Source of the DNA: Candidatus Opimibacter skivensis
Lineage (GTDB): Bacteria; Bacteroidota; Bacteroidia; Chitinophagales; Saprospiraceae
DNA length: 64,000 nt
NCBI GenBank assembly: GCA_016722045.1
Contig: JADKGY010000029.1
Coordinates: 806,001-870,000, forward strand
Reading direction: 5' to 3'
This document shows positions 47,614-55,992 of the stretch, piece by piece (the first letter of the stretch is position 1; every line of letters starts with the position of its first letter). Under the pieces are notes generated by a model, which worked only from the letters and a program-made list of their open reading frames with translations, made no database searches and was not told the DNA's origin. Made by a program: the position numbers and the translations under genes.

Positions 47614-50600
47614 GTGCTTATATTAAATATTTATCCAACTATTTGTAAATCGCAAGAAAATATTACAAACCCAAATTGTCATTTTATATTTCATCTTCCT
47701 GAAGATACAATTTTATCATGGAATGAGACTATCATTCCCGGGACAATAAGCTGGGATTACAATAACACGCCGATAACAATTGATTATAAATTAGTTGAAA
47801 ATAAAATCATCCCAAATTGGAATAAACTGAGTATTCCGTTAGATTCGATAAGGGTTAATTTTCGCGCATTGCCTTATTCTTTTCATCCTCTACTGTCCCT
47901 TTGGGATTCAAGCCAGATTAAGATTGTAGACGGTGATGTGTTTTATAATCCAAATGCTATATATCCTGGTCGTTCGTTATTTGAATCACCAGGGCTTGAC
48001 TATAATGGAGCGCTAACCCGTGGGTTTTCATTAGGAAATAATCAAAGTCTCGTATTTGATTCAGAATTAAATCTGCAATTGAATGGCAATATTGGTGACG
48101 GGTATTTAATAAAGGCGGCCATTACTGATCGTAATCTTCCTATTCAGCCGGATGGGACCACACGACAAATACAAGAATTTGATAAAGTATTTATTGAAAT
48201 TGACAAAGATCAACATTCAGTATTAGCCGGTGATTTTGATGCCCTAAACCCTGAGGGATATTTCATGCGTTATAACCGGAAATTAAAAGGGGCAGAATAC
48301 ACTTATGACGGAAATAAATTTCATGAACCATGGACTATAAAAGGATCGGCTGCTGTATCAAAGGGGAAATTTACAAGACAAACTTTAGCTCCTACTGAAG
48401 GAAACCAGGGCCCTTATCCTTTGAAAGGAGAAAACGGGGAATTATTTATCATTGTTTTAGCGGGCTCAGAGAAAGTATTTATCGATGGGGCATTACAGAC
48501 CAGAGGTGAAGATGCTGATTACATTATGGATTATAATAAAAGCGAAATTACATTCACCCGCCGCATCCTCATTAATGTACGTCACCGGATCACAATTGAG
48601 TTCGAATATGCTCAATTTAATTTTCAAAAATCCCAAAATGCAATTGAGATCAGATACCAAAAAGACAATCTGACATCGTATATGAACTTTTTTCAGGAGA
48701 ATGACAGTAAAACTATCACCGGAGACCTGCAACTCACTACAGAAGATCTTGCCCTATTAAATATGGCGGGTGACGCAGGAAGTCAATTTCAAAAAAGCGG
48801 AATAAAAAAATTAAATGAAGGATACAACCCCAATCTAATTCTCTATTCTGCAATAGATACTGCTGTGAACTCTGTTGTTTATCCTGATGTACTTATCTGG
48901 TCTACAGATCCGCAAAAAGCGAATCTTATAGTATCATTCAGTGAAGTAGGACAGGGGAATGGAGATTATATGATCAGTCCAGATCCATCACCAAACGGGC
49001 GAATTTACATATGGATTTCACCTGATGCTGTAACAGGTGACAGAAGAGGAAATTTCGCTCCTATAATTCCGCTACAAGCGCCGCAACAAAAACAAATGAT
49101 TACAACCGGTGGTGAATACCAGTGGAATAAAAATGGAAAACTAAGTGCAGAATTTGGCGTTAGCCGTCACGATCTAAACCGATATTCATCAATTGATGAT
49201 AATGACAATGCAGGTGGCGCCATGAAAGTGACACTTTCTGAATTATTTGCATTCGGAAAATCATGGACAATATCACCGCTGGTGAGTTATGAAGAAAATG
49301 GAATTAATTTTCGACCGCTTGATCCATACAGAAATCCTGAATTTGCAAGAGACTGGAGTTTATCCCAAAATATTGGCCCAGGCAGGGAGCAACTGCCTTC
49401 AGTCCGAATAGGTGTTCGTAAGGGAACTTCTATTATTTCTGAATACAGCTATGCCGGCTTATACAGATCAGGTGGTTATGTAGGAAATAAGCATAATGCC
49501 CAGATCAAGATAGATACAATAGGATGGAAATTTTCCGCCATTATAGGCATCCTGAATGCTAAAGACAATGTGAATAAAAGCCGGTTTTTAAGGCCGTCAA
49601 TAAATCTGGAACGCGTAATCCGAAAGACCGGTGATTGGCGATTAGGTATTAAATATTTCGAAGATCGAAATGAAGTGAGAAATGTATCAAATCAAGGTTT
49701 GGCATTAAATAGCTTTATTCAGAATCAAATGTCGTTTTATATAAATAATTCTATTGATGATAACACCCATTTCGTTATTAGTTACAAAATTGAGCAACCC
49801 AAAATTCCCTTTCAGAACCAACTAAAATCACTTGAAAAAGCAAAGGAGTGGAATATCGAAGGGCATTTTCATCAATGGAAACATTTTAAAATGGAGTATA
49901 CGATAAAGAATCGAAACGTTCAATCTTTATTATCTACGCCCGAACATCGAAGTCGAAATTTATTGGGTCGAATTGACCTGGTAGCTGATGTATTTAAAAA
50001 AGCGATCAGATGGTCATCGGGGTATGAAATAGGCAATGGTCAGGAACCAAAAACGGAATACAAGTATATAAAGGTTCAGAAAGGTGAAGGCAATTATATA
50101 TGGGTCGACAATGGAAATGGAATTGAAGAAATAAACGAATTTGAAATAGCACCATTTGCGGACCAGGGGGAGTACATCAGAGTGCTCGCCTACAATAGTG
50201 AATTTATCAGTACAAGGGCATTGGGATTACAGCAGTCATTGAATATTGATATGAAACAAATAAAACCTGCAGGTTGGGTTTCAAAAATTGCATTGGTATC
50301 TACATACCAGATGAATCGTAAAATAAGAGAAGATGAAAATAGCCCCTATTGGAATCCATTCTTTCAACAATATGCTGATACATCCATTCTCAGCTTTTCA
50401 AATACGTGGAGGAATATACTTTACTGGAACCGTTCAAGCACCATATATGATATTCAAACCGGCTATATCCGTCAGCAAAACCAGGTATTGCAAACTTCAG
50501 GATTTGAGATAAGGGAGATACAAGATTTAACCTTCAGATGGCGCTTAAGTCTCAGAAAAAAAATGGATATTGTCATTGTTGCCAGAAAGGGAATGCGTGG

Positions 50601-51036
50601 CAACAGATCACAATATTTTGCAGAGCGAAATTTTAATCTGTCACAATACGACATAAGTTCTGAACTCAATGCAATCATCAAAGAAAGGTTCAGGCTCACT
50701 GGCTTATATCAATTCTTGTCCCAGGAGAATATCACAGGAAATGAGCGATTCAACAGTCATAAATTATCTGTTGAGAGTGTTTGGCGGAGAAGTAACAGTT
50801 CGGATATACGTGGGCAGGTAAGCCTGGTTGAGATAAATTATAGTTCATCAGGCCATAGTGCTGTTGACTTTGCAATTCTGCAAGGATTACAAAATGGATC
50901 TAATCTGCTCTGGTCGCTTCAATTCAATACAAGATTGAACGAATCCCTGATACTCACATTGCAATATAATGGACGAAATACCGGTGGAACGAAGACTATC
51001 CACACCGGAAATGCACAGATAAGGGCCAATTTTTAG
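47614..51036 (+). CDS. Large beta-barrel-like outer-membrane protein of unknown function
   Basis: 1140 aa counted from a GTG at 47614, the only standard start available. The hydrophobic signal-like segment (YLTIPIICIVLILNIYPTICKSQ) extends upstream of that GTG with the frame open back to a stop at 47476, so the real start is uncertain. The body is beta-rich, with SLGNNQSLVFDSELNLQLNG, an ITDRNLPIQPDGTTRQIQEF segment, many alternating aromatic strands and a final Phe (NAQIRANF), the usual C-terminal residue of outer-membrane barrels. I recognise the type as a conserved Bacteroidota hypothetical protein but cannot assign a function. It is followed by a PASTA protein gene after 164 bp on the same strand. 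Confidence 0.75.
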   Translation: MLILNIYPTICKSQENITNPNCHFIFHLPEDTILSWNETIIPGTISWDYNNTPITIDYKLVENKIIPNWNKLSIPLDSIRVNFRALPYSFHPLLSLWDSSQIKIVDGDVFYNPNAIYPGRSLFESPGLDYNGALTRGFSLGNNQSLVFDSELNLQLNGNIGDGYLIKAAITDRNLPIQPDGTTRQIQEFDKVFIEIDKDQHSVLAGDFDALNPEGYFMRYNRKLKGAEYTYDGNKFHEPWTIKGSAAVSKGKFTRQTLAPTEGNQGPYPLKGENGELFIIVLAGSEKVFIDGALQTRGEDADYIMDYNKSEITFTRRILINVRHRITIEFEYAQFNFQKSQNAIEIRYQKDNLTSYMNFFQENDSKTITGDLQLTTEDLALLNMAGDAGSQFQKSGIKKLNEGYNPNLILYSAIDTAVNSVVYPDVLIWSTDPQKANLIVSFSEVGQGNGDYMISPDPSPNGRIYIWISPDAVTGDRRGNFAPIIPLQAPQQKQMITTGGEYQWNKNGKLSAEFGVSRHDLNRYSSIDDNDNAGGAMKVTLSELFAFGKSWTISPLVSYEENGINFRPLDPYRNPEFARDWSLSQNIGPGREQLPSVRIGVRKGTSIISEYSYAGLYRSGGYVGNKHNAQIKIDTIGWKFSAIIGILNAKDNVNKSRFLRPSINLERVIRKTGDWRLGIKYFEDRNEVRNVSNQGLALNSFIQNQMSFYINNSIDDNTHFVISYKIEQPKIPFQNQLKSLEKAKEWNIEGHFHQWKHFKMEYTIKNRNVQSLLSTPEHRSRNLLGRIDLVADVFKKAIRWSSGYEIGNGQEPKTEYKYIKVQKGEGNYIWVDNGNGIEEINEFEIAPFADQGEYIRVLAYNSEFISTRALGLQQSLNIDMKQIKPAGWVSKIALVSTYQMNRKIREDENSPYWNPFFQQYADTSILSFSNTWRNILYWNRSSTIYDIQTGYIRQQNQVLQTSGFEIREIQDLTFRWRLSLRKKMDIVIVARKGMRGNRSQYFAERNFNLSQYDISSELNAIIKERFRLTGLYQFLSQENITGNERFNSHKLSVESVWRRSNSSDIRGQVSLVEINYSSSGHSAVDFAILQGLQNGSNLLWSLQFNTRLNESLILTLQYNGRNTGGTKTIHTGNAQIRANF

Positions 51037-51200
51037 CAAAGGAATAGACAATGGACCCCGGACAAAAAAACAATAAGCAATAGACAATGGGTAAAAACAG
51101 TGAAGGATCAGATGACTCAGCGAGGAGTGCCTGTAAAATTCAATAGGAGTAGCTTCATTTTCCTACTTTTACCATTTATGAATAACTCCTCCACCAAAAT

Positions 51201-52025
51201 ATGGTAAAAAACGAGTCGGGCGGCTTAAGGGATTACCTCAGGACCAAAGATTTCAAATACACGATAACTGCGGTCCTATTGTTTTTAGGGATATTCCTTT
51301 TATCTGTATTTCTATGGTTAAGAATTTATACGCATCATGGACAAGAACTGGATCTACCGGATTATACCGGTTTCCAATATGAAGATGCATTAAAGGATGC
51401 GACCAGGAAGAAATTCAGAATGAGCATTTCGGATTCCCTGCACATCCTGGGCAAGCCGGGAGGACAAATTCTGAAACAAAATCCTTCGCCACATTCACTG
51501 GTAAAGCAAAAAAGGATGATTTATGTCACCATCACGAAAAGGAGTCCTGATAAAATATTGTCAGGTAGATTACCAGAGATGTATGGGAAAAACTACCAAC
51601 GGAAGAGGCGGGAACTTGATGAACACTTTCAGATCAGATCAAATGTGATTGAGAAACGATATGATCCAGCAGAAGAAGGACAGATCCTTGAGGTTCAATA
51701 TAAAGGGCAAACTATCATGGATAGTAAGGGCCGGAATAACGATGTACAAATCGAGAAAGGCGATGTATTGGATTTTATTATTTCAGAAAAATCAGGTGGA
51801 CTGGTTGAAATACCGAACCTGATATGTAAGACGTATGATGAAGCACAGTTCCTTCTTGAGAATCTAGGCCTTACTGTAGGTGATGTACTGAAAGAAGGTG
51901 ATGTAACTGATTTGTCATCTTCTTATATAATAGCACAAGATCCTGTGGCTGACGGGGGAACTATAAAAATGGAATCAGGTATTCAATTGACGGTAACGCA
52001 AAACAAGCCTGAAACGTGTAATTGA
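51201..52025 (+). CDS. Membrane-anchored PASTA-domain protein
   Basis: 274 aa. A cytoplasmic N-terminus of ~20 residues, one membrane segment (~21-42, TAVLLFLGIFLLSVFLWL), then about three PASTA domains: LDLPDYTGFQYEDALKDA, GRLPEMYGKNYQRKRREL, and VEIPNLICKTYDEAQFLLEN with IIAQDPVADGGTIKMESG. PASTA domains usually bind cell-wall fragments, and proteins like this are common in Bacteroidota without a kinase domain. The ATG at 51201 gives the full topology. The stop TGA at 52023 is the first base set of the TTTTCGA tandem repeat that follows. Confidence 0.88.
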   Translation: MVKNESGGLRDYLRTKDFKYTITAVLLFLGIFLLSVFLWLRIYTHHGQELDLPDYTGFQYEDALKDATRKKFRMSISDSLHILGKPGGQILKQNPSPHSLVKQKRMIYVTITKRSPDKILSGRLPEMYGKNYQRKRRELDEHFQIRSNVIEKRYDPAEEGQILEVQYKGQTIMDSKGRNNDVQIEKGDVLDFIISEKSGGLVEIPNLICKTYDEAQFLLENLGLTVGDVLKEGDVTDLSSSYIIAQDPVADGGTIKMESGIQLTVTQNKPETCN

Positions 52026-52093
52026 TTTTCGATTTTCGATTTTCGATTTTCGATTTTCGATTTTCGATTTTCGATTTTCGATTTTCGATTTTT
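52024..52093. repeat. Heptamer tandem repeat (GATTTTC)9-10
   Basis: Nine perfect copies of GATTTTC plus one imperfect. It begins inside the TGA stop codon of the PASTA gene and ends 45 bp before the rhodanese start. One reading frame stays open through it and runs into the rhodanese frame. Confidence 0.95.
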
Positions 52094-52138
52094 AAGAAAA
52101 TAAAAATTAATACATACACAAACATTAATATTGAATGT

Positions 52139-52447
52139 ATGAAAGAAATCACAGCTACGGAATTAAATGCGAGAATGAAGAGTGGAGAAGAAATTATACT
52201 TATAGATGTGCGTGAGCCTTATGAGAATGAGGAGTTTAATATAGGTGGAGTCAATATACCCTTGGCAGAGATTCCAGAGAGTATTGAAAGACTAAAGGCT
52301 TATGGGGATGCTGATGTAGTACTTTATTGCAGGTCAGGCAATCGAAGTGGTATGGCACAAAAAATACTGGCTGTACAATTTGATATGCATAATACGGTTA
52401 ACCTAAAAGGAGGGATGAACGCCTGGAAGGCAGACGTGAGAGAGTGA
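52139..52447 (+). CDS. Single-domain rhodanese-like protein
   Basis: 102 aa from the ATG at 52139. The frame is open further upstream through the heptamer repeat, but that part (FDFRFSI repeats) is clearly not protein-like and the ATG begins the domain. Features: the LIDVREPYE motif and the catalytic loop with Cys64 in YCRSGNRSG, typical of sulfurtransferases that carry a persulfide on that cysteine; then MNAWK near the end. Likely cytoplasmic, as no signal is present. The stop codon TGA lies within the second unit of the GAGAGTGA repeat, so the C-terminal residues (VRE) are encoded by the repeat. Confidence 0.9.
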   Translation: MKEITATELNARMKSGEEIILIDVREPYENEEFNIGGVNIPLAEIPESIERLKAYGDADVVLYCRSGNRSGMAQKILAVQFDMHNTVNLKGGMNAWKADVRE

Positions 52448-52537
52448 GAGAGTGAGAGAGTGAGAGTGAGAGAGAGTGAGAGAGTGAGAGAGTGAGAGAG
52501 TGAGAGAGTGAGAGGGTGAGAGAGTAAGAGAGTAAGA
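52436..52537. repeat. Octamer tandem repeat (GTGAGAGA)n
   Basis: About 12 units of GTGAGAGA with a few interrupted copies (GTGAGA, GTGAGAGG, GTAAGAGA). It starts within the last codons of the rhodanese gene and runs nearly to the end of the convergent dcd gene. Confidence 0.95.
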
Positions 52538-52541
52538 AGAT

Positions 52542-53078
52542 TTAAAATTTATTTTTCCACATCATGCTTTCTACCGGACGGTCGGTGCGTTGGTTGTATT
52601 TGGCACCAGGTTTTTTATTGTATGTGTTTTCTATATCACCTTCAACTAAGAAATAGATTAATTGACCGATAGGCATGCCGGCATATATTCGGACAGGCTT
52701 GACGCAGGAAATCTCAAGGGTCCATGTGTTACAATAGCCTACATCACCTTTACCGGCGGTAGCGTGAATATCTATTCCCAGGCGGCCCACACTCGATTTT
52801 CCTTCCAGAAACGGGACGGCACAATGGGTTTCTGTGTATTCGGTTGTTACACCCAGATATAATTCTCCTGGTTGGATAACATATCCCTCAGGTCCAATTT
52901 CAAGATGAATGATTTCGTTATGGAGCTTAGCATCAAGAACATCGTCCTTATAAACTGCAAGAAATGGAGCCAGGTGAACATCGTATGAATTTGTTCCCAG
53001 GCCTGCCCTATCAAACGGAGTGATTACAATATCACCTTTTTCAATAGCTTTTAAAATCTGAGTATCTGTTAAAATCAT
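52542..53078 (-). CDS. dcd: dCTP deaminase
   Basis: 178 aa, the usual length of bacterial dCTP deaminase, which converts dCTP to dUTP for thymidylate synthesis. Family features: N-terminal MILTDTQILKAI, the NSYDVHL segment, a catalytic-core stretch EGKSSVGRLGIDIHATAG and the TLEIS strand with the conserved glutamate, then the PIGQLIYF strand. The C-terminus RTDRPVESMMWKN is rather longer than in E. coli Dcd but common in Bacteroidota. Convergent with the rhodanese gene and divergent from the phosphopantetheinyl transferase gene. A good promoter lies just upstream. Confidence 0.93.
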   Translation of the reverse strand: MILTDTQILKAIEKGDIVITPFDRAGLGTNSYDVHLAPFLAVYKDDVLDAKLHNEIIHLEIGPEGYVIQPGELYLGVTTEYTETHCAVPFLEGKSSVGRLGIDIHATAGKGDVGYCNTWTLEISCVKPVRIYAGMPIGQLIYFLVEGDIENTYNKKPGAKYNQRTDRPVESMMWKNKF

Positions 53079-53101
53079 AAAATTCCGGTTATAAGGAGGC
53101 G

Positions 53102-53130
53102 CAAAAGTAACAATATGTTACACTTTCAAA
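53102..53130 (-). promoter_or_regulatory. Promoter for dcd (TACTTTTG with TTTG upstream)
   Basis: On the minus strand TTTG (53127-53130) and TACTTTTG (53102-53109) are 17 bp apart, matching the Bacteroidota TTTG/TAnnTTTG consensus. The -7 element is ~24 bp from the ATG at 53078; the sequence in between (GCGCCTCC) leaves a short leader. Confidence 0.6.
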
Positions 53131-53159
53131 TTTTGTACGAATGATGATTGAGCTTATTG

Positions 53160-53182
53160 CCGCTAATTACGTCAATTAGCGG
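53160..53182. promoter_or_regulatory. Perfect inverted repeat between dcd and the PPTase gene
   Basis: CCGCTAATT (53160-53168) and AATTAGCGG (53174-53182) form a perfect 9-bp inverted repeat with a 5-base spacer. A further partial half-site GGTAATTAG overlaps to the right. Placed between two divergent genes it looks like an operator; a terminator is unlikely because neither gene ends here. Confidence 0.5.
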
Positions 53183-53293
53183 TAATTAGAATAAAAAATA
53201 AATAGTTATATCGCTATGGTCCCGTAAAACAAGATCTCAATTCATAATAACCGGTTACAAACTTGTCCGGGGAGTTACAACGACAATAATTTA

Positions 53294-53301
53294 TAGTTTT
53301 G
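53294..53301 (+). promoter_or_regulatory. Candidate -7 element (TAGTTTTG) for the PPTase gene
   Basis: Matches TAnnTTTG and lies only 7 bp before the ATG at 53309, implying a leaderless or near-leaderless mRNA. No good -33 at standard spacing. Confidence 0.4.
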
Positions 53302-53308
53302 CTAAGAG

Positions 53309-53968
53309 ATGGAGATCCTGCATCAAATAAAATCAGATAACACGATAGTTGCTGTTGGCCGTCACCAGGGAATGGATATAGATCCGGACAAAATGATGTT
53401 TGATCGTGAAAAGTCCATTTTGAATCAACTATCACCCCGAAAAAGAAGCGAATGGTTAGCGAGCAGAGAATTACTCTTCAGGATAGCCAAATTACCTGAA
53501 CGTGTAGAATGTCTGTACGATGATTTTGGTAAACCCTACCTAAAGGGAATCAATAAACACATATCTGTCAGTCACAGTGAGGAATGGTGTAGCGCCATGG
53601 TAAGTGATAAATCATGTGGTGTAGATATCCAGGTCTATAGCGATACAGTGCAGCGTATTTCAAATCGCTTTCTTTCTGCGTCTGAACTAGGTGAAATCGA
53701 GAACGTGAAGAACAAACTGCATTTTCTTCATCTGTATTGGGGTGCAAAAGAATGCATGTATAAAGCCTATGGAAAGCGCAAGCTTGAATTCCGTTCACAT
53801 ATATATGTCAACTCCATCAATGTGGAACTATGCACTGCAGTGGGTGAGATTAAATATGAAGACATACATTTGCTATATGACATACATTATCGAATTCTTC
53901 CGGAGGCAGCGTGGGTATTTTGCCTGCAGCGTTCTACTACTGGCCATCCTGATCAGCCCTGGATGTAA
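53309..53968 (+). CDS. 4'-phosphopantetheinyl transferase superfamily protein
   Basis: 219 aa. Sfp/AcpT-type enzymes move the phosphopantetheine arm of coenzyme A to carrier proteins. The magnesium-binding motif GVDIQ (D106) and the second motif WGAKECMYKAYG (E148, K152) are both present, as is the KHISVSHSEEW segment with the substrate-binding region. Length fits the Sfp-like group. The target carrier protein is not in the window. The 3' end overlaps the following lipoprotein gene by 92 bp in another frame, which suggests tight coupling. The start ATG at 53309 is the first in frame after a stop. Confidence 0.9.
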   Translation: MEILHQIKSDNTIVAVGRHQGMDIDPDKMMFDREKSILNQLSPRKRSEWLASRELLFRIAKLPERVECLYDDFGKPYLKGINKHISVSHSEEWCSAMVSDKSCGVDIQVYSDTVQRISNRFLSASELGEIENVKNKLHFLHLYWGAKECMYKAYGKRKLEFRSHIYVNSINVELCTAVGEIKYEDIHLLYDIHYRILPEAAWVFCLQRSTTGHPDQPWM

Positions 53969-54377
53969 ACAAAAAGGCGAACCTGCCGGAAATGAAACAG
54001 AAGAAAAAGTAACCGGTGATTCGCTTCCTCCGGACTTTCTGGCTTTTTTTGATGCGTTTCACAATGATTCTGCTTACCAGATGGCACACATCTTATTTCC
54101 ACTTGAAGGACTACCCAGTTCTGATAAGCCAAATGATACAATAGCGACAAAACGATTTTTCTGGCAAAAAGCAGATTGGAAAAAACATAATCTTTTCACG
54201 GATCCTGCGCATCAATTTGACCAATGGTTTGAAGTGATCGGTGATCGTGTGGTGGAGCATTGGATACAAATGAAAGGAAGCAATATGTTTATTCGCCGAC
54301 GGTTTGCAAAGTTGGATGATGGCTGGTATTTGATTTATTATGCCGGTTTGAGGCCGATGGAAAAGAAAAGGCAATAG
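53877..54377 (+). CDS. Small lipoprotein (possibly DUF4348-like)
   Basis: 166 aa from the ATG at 53877 (MTYIIEFFRRQRGYF), preferred over upstream in-frame ATGs because it gives a normal lipoprotein signal: basic n-region, SVLLLAILISPGC lipobox. The mature part begins KQKGEPAGNETEEK and has a single domain (PDFLAFFDAFHNDSAYQMAHILFPLEG ... given in part) whose FxxF...D..F....FPL pattern resembles Bacteroidota DUF4348 lipoproteins; that match is tentative. It overlaps the phosphopantetheinyl transferase gene. Its stop TAG at 54375-54377 is formed by the first bases of the 45-bp tandem repeat. Confidence 0.75.
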   Translation: MTYIIEFFRRQRGYFACSVLLLAILISPGCKQKGEPAGNETEEKVTGDSLPPDFLAFFDAFHNDSAYQMAHILFPLEGLPSSDKPNDTIATKRFFWQKADWKKHNLFTDPAHQFDQWFEVIGDRVVEHWIQMKGSNMFIRRRFAKLDDGWYLIYYAGLRPMEKKRQ

Positions 54378-54850
54378 GCAATGAAAAAGAAGGCGGAGGC
54401 AGAGGCGAAGGAAAACTAATAGGCAATGAAAAAGAAAGCGGAGGCGGAGGCGAAGGAAAACTAATAGGCAATGAAAAAGAAGGCGGAGGCAGAGGCGAAG
54501 GAAAACTAATAGGCAATGAAAAAGAAGGCGGAGGCGGAGGCGAAGGAAAACTAATAGGCAATGAAAAAGAAGGCGGAGGCAGAGGCGAAGGAAAACTAAT
54601 AGGCAATGAAAAAGAAGGCGGAGGCAGAGGCGAAGGAAGACTAATAGGCGATGAAAAAGAAGGCGGAGGCAGAGGCGAAGGAAAACTAATAGGCAATGAA
54701 AAAGAAGGCGGAGGCAGAGGCGAAGGAAAACTAATAGGCAATGAAAAAGAAGGCGGAGGCAGAGGCGAAGGAAAACTAATAGGCAATGAAAAAGAAGGCG
54801 GAGGCAGAGGCGAAGGAAAACTAATAGGCAATGAAAAAGAAGGCGGAGGC
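54377..54850 (+). repeat. 45-bp tandem repeat, ten full copies plus a partial
   Basis: Units begin at 54377 and every 45 bp after, with consensus start GGCAATGAAAAAGAAGGCGG; a few single-base variants (GGCGATG in unit 7, AAGCGG in unit 2). Since 45 is a multiple of 3, frames stay open: the plus frame of 54377 reads (GNEKEGGGRGEGKLI)n without a stop until 54899-54901. Long minus-strand frames through it are by-products. Confidence 0.95.
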
Positions 54851-55026
54851 GGAGGAAAAGCAATAGGCAAAAGGCAAAAATTACTAGGCAAGAATCAATG
54901 AACGGAAGGTAAAAATTAAAAATTTATAAGCAAGATTCACTAGACAATTTATGTATGTCATTTGAAATTGTTTTTTGGGTGAGGCAATAAACCTTAAATA
55001 AAATTTGCTACGAATTCAAAAAGTGG

Positions 55027-55992
55027 TTATAAAAATTTGCCAGGGTTGAGATAATGGCGGATGTAATCACTTATTCCGGATTCCAATTGAGTGGCGGGGA
55101 GAGATAACCCGGCGTTTTTCCATTTTGCCATATCGGCTTGAGTGTGATACTGGTACTTTTCACGAAGGTCGTCCGGCATATCTATGTATTCGATGTTTGG
55201 GGGAATAGAGATCGCATCAAAGGAGGCTTTACCTAGATCTTCGAAGGTCCTTGCTGTTCCGGTACCTGCATTATAAATGCCTGATTCAGGTTTTTTTGAA
55301 TATATATTCCAGAGCATTTCATGAATGTCTTTGACATAGATAAAATCACGCAACTGACCTCCGTCTTTATAATCAGGACGATGTGATTTAAATAATTTCA
55401 ATTGGCCGCTTTCCCTGATCTGGTGCCATGCATGAAAAACGACTGATGCCATTCTTCCTTTATGGCCTTCATTCGGACCATATACATTGAAGAATTTCAA
55501 GCCATACCATTGTGGAGGAGTAAGTTTCTGATCAAGAGCCCAAACATCAAATGCATGTTTTGATCTGGCGTAAGCATTTAATGGTTTCAAATTTTGAATA
55601 CCCTCATGATCATCACTAAAACCGAATTGGCCATCACCATATGTGGCGGCACTGGATGCATAAATCAACGGAATGGAATGACGTGCGCAAACGGACCAGA
55701 TATCTTTGGAGTATTGAAGATTAAGTTTTTCGAAGATAGCGACATCGTCACTGATCGTATCTGTCCTTGCTCCTAAATGAAAAACCGCCTCAACCTGAGA
55801 TGCTACTTTTTCAAAATATGCAATAAAAAGATCACGATGAATCCACTCATAAACTCTTTTACCCGCGAGATTTTTTTCTTTTTTCCATTTATAAAAATCA
55901 TCCGAAACAATGATATCCTGATGGCCAGATTGGTTAAGGTAACTAACGAAGCCACTTCCGATAAAACCCATTGCCCCGGTGACTACAATCAC
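55027..55992 (-). CDS. hldD: ADP-L-glycero-D-manno-heptose-6-epimerase
   Basis: 321 aa, normal for HldD/RfaD, which makes the heptose precursor for the lipopolysaccharide core. Extended short-chain dehydrogenase features: N-terminal NAD(P) motif VTGAMGFIGSG, the HLGARTDT segment, and catalytic Tyr/Lys in NAYARSKHAFD (about Y141, K145), then FFNVYGPNE and GQLRDFIYVKD. The start is a GTG at 55992 that overlaps the stop of gcvP as GTGA, so translation is probably coupled to gcvP. Confidence 0.92.
   Translation of the reverse strand: MIVVTGAMGFIGSGFVSYLNQSGHQDIIVSDDFYKWKKEKNLAGKRVYEWIHRDLFIAYFEKVASQVEAVFHLGARTDTISDDVAIFEKLNLQYSKDIWSVCARHSIPLIYASSAATYGDGQFGFSDDHEGIQNLKPLNAYARSKHAFDVWALDQKLTPPQWYGLKFFNVYGPNEGHKGRMASVVFHAWHQIRESGQLKLFKSHRPDYKDGGQLRDFIYVKDIHEMLWNIYSKKPESGIYNAGTGTARTFEDLGKASFDAISIPPNIEYIDMPDDLREKYQYHTQADMAKWKNAGLSLPATQLESGISDYIRHYLNPGKFL

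Noticed and set aside
52022..52138. N-terminal extension of the rhodanese through the heptamer repeat
   Set aside because: It is a translation of GATTTTC units; the ATG at 52139 starts the real domain.
53742..53876. Longer start for the small lipoprotein
   Set aside because: The extra N-terminal residues overlap the PPTase frame and would bury the lipoprotein signal peptide.
54377..54850. CRISPR array
   Set aside because: Units are directly adjacent with no unique spacers and no cas genes are nearby.
54111..54891. Two long minus-strand frames of Leu/Cys- or Pro/Ser-rich repeats over the 45-bp array
   Set aside because: They arise because the 45-bp unit has no stop in those frames; composition is not protein-like and they run against the lipoprotein gene.
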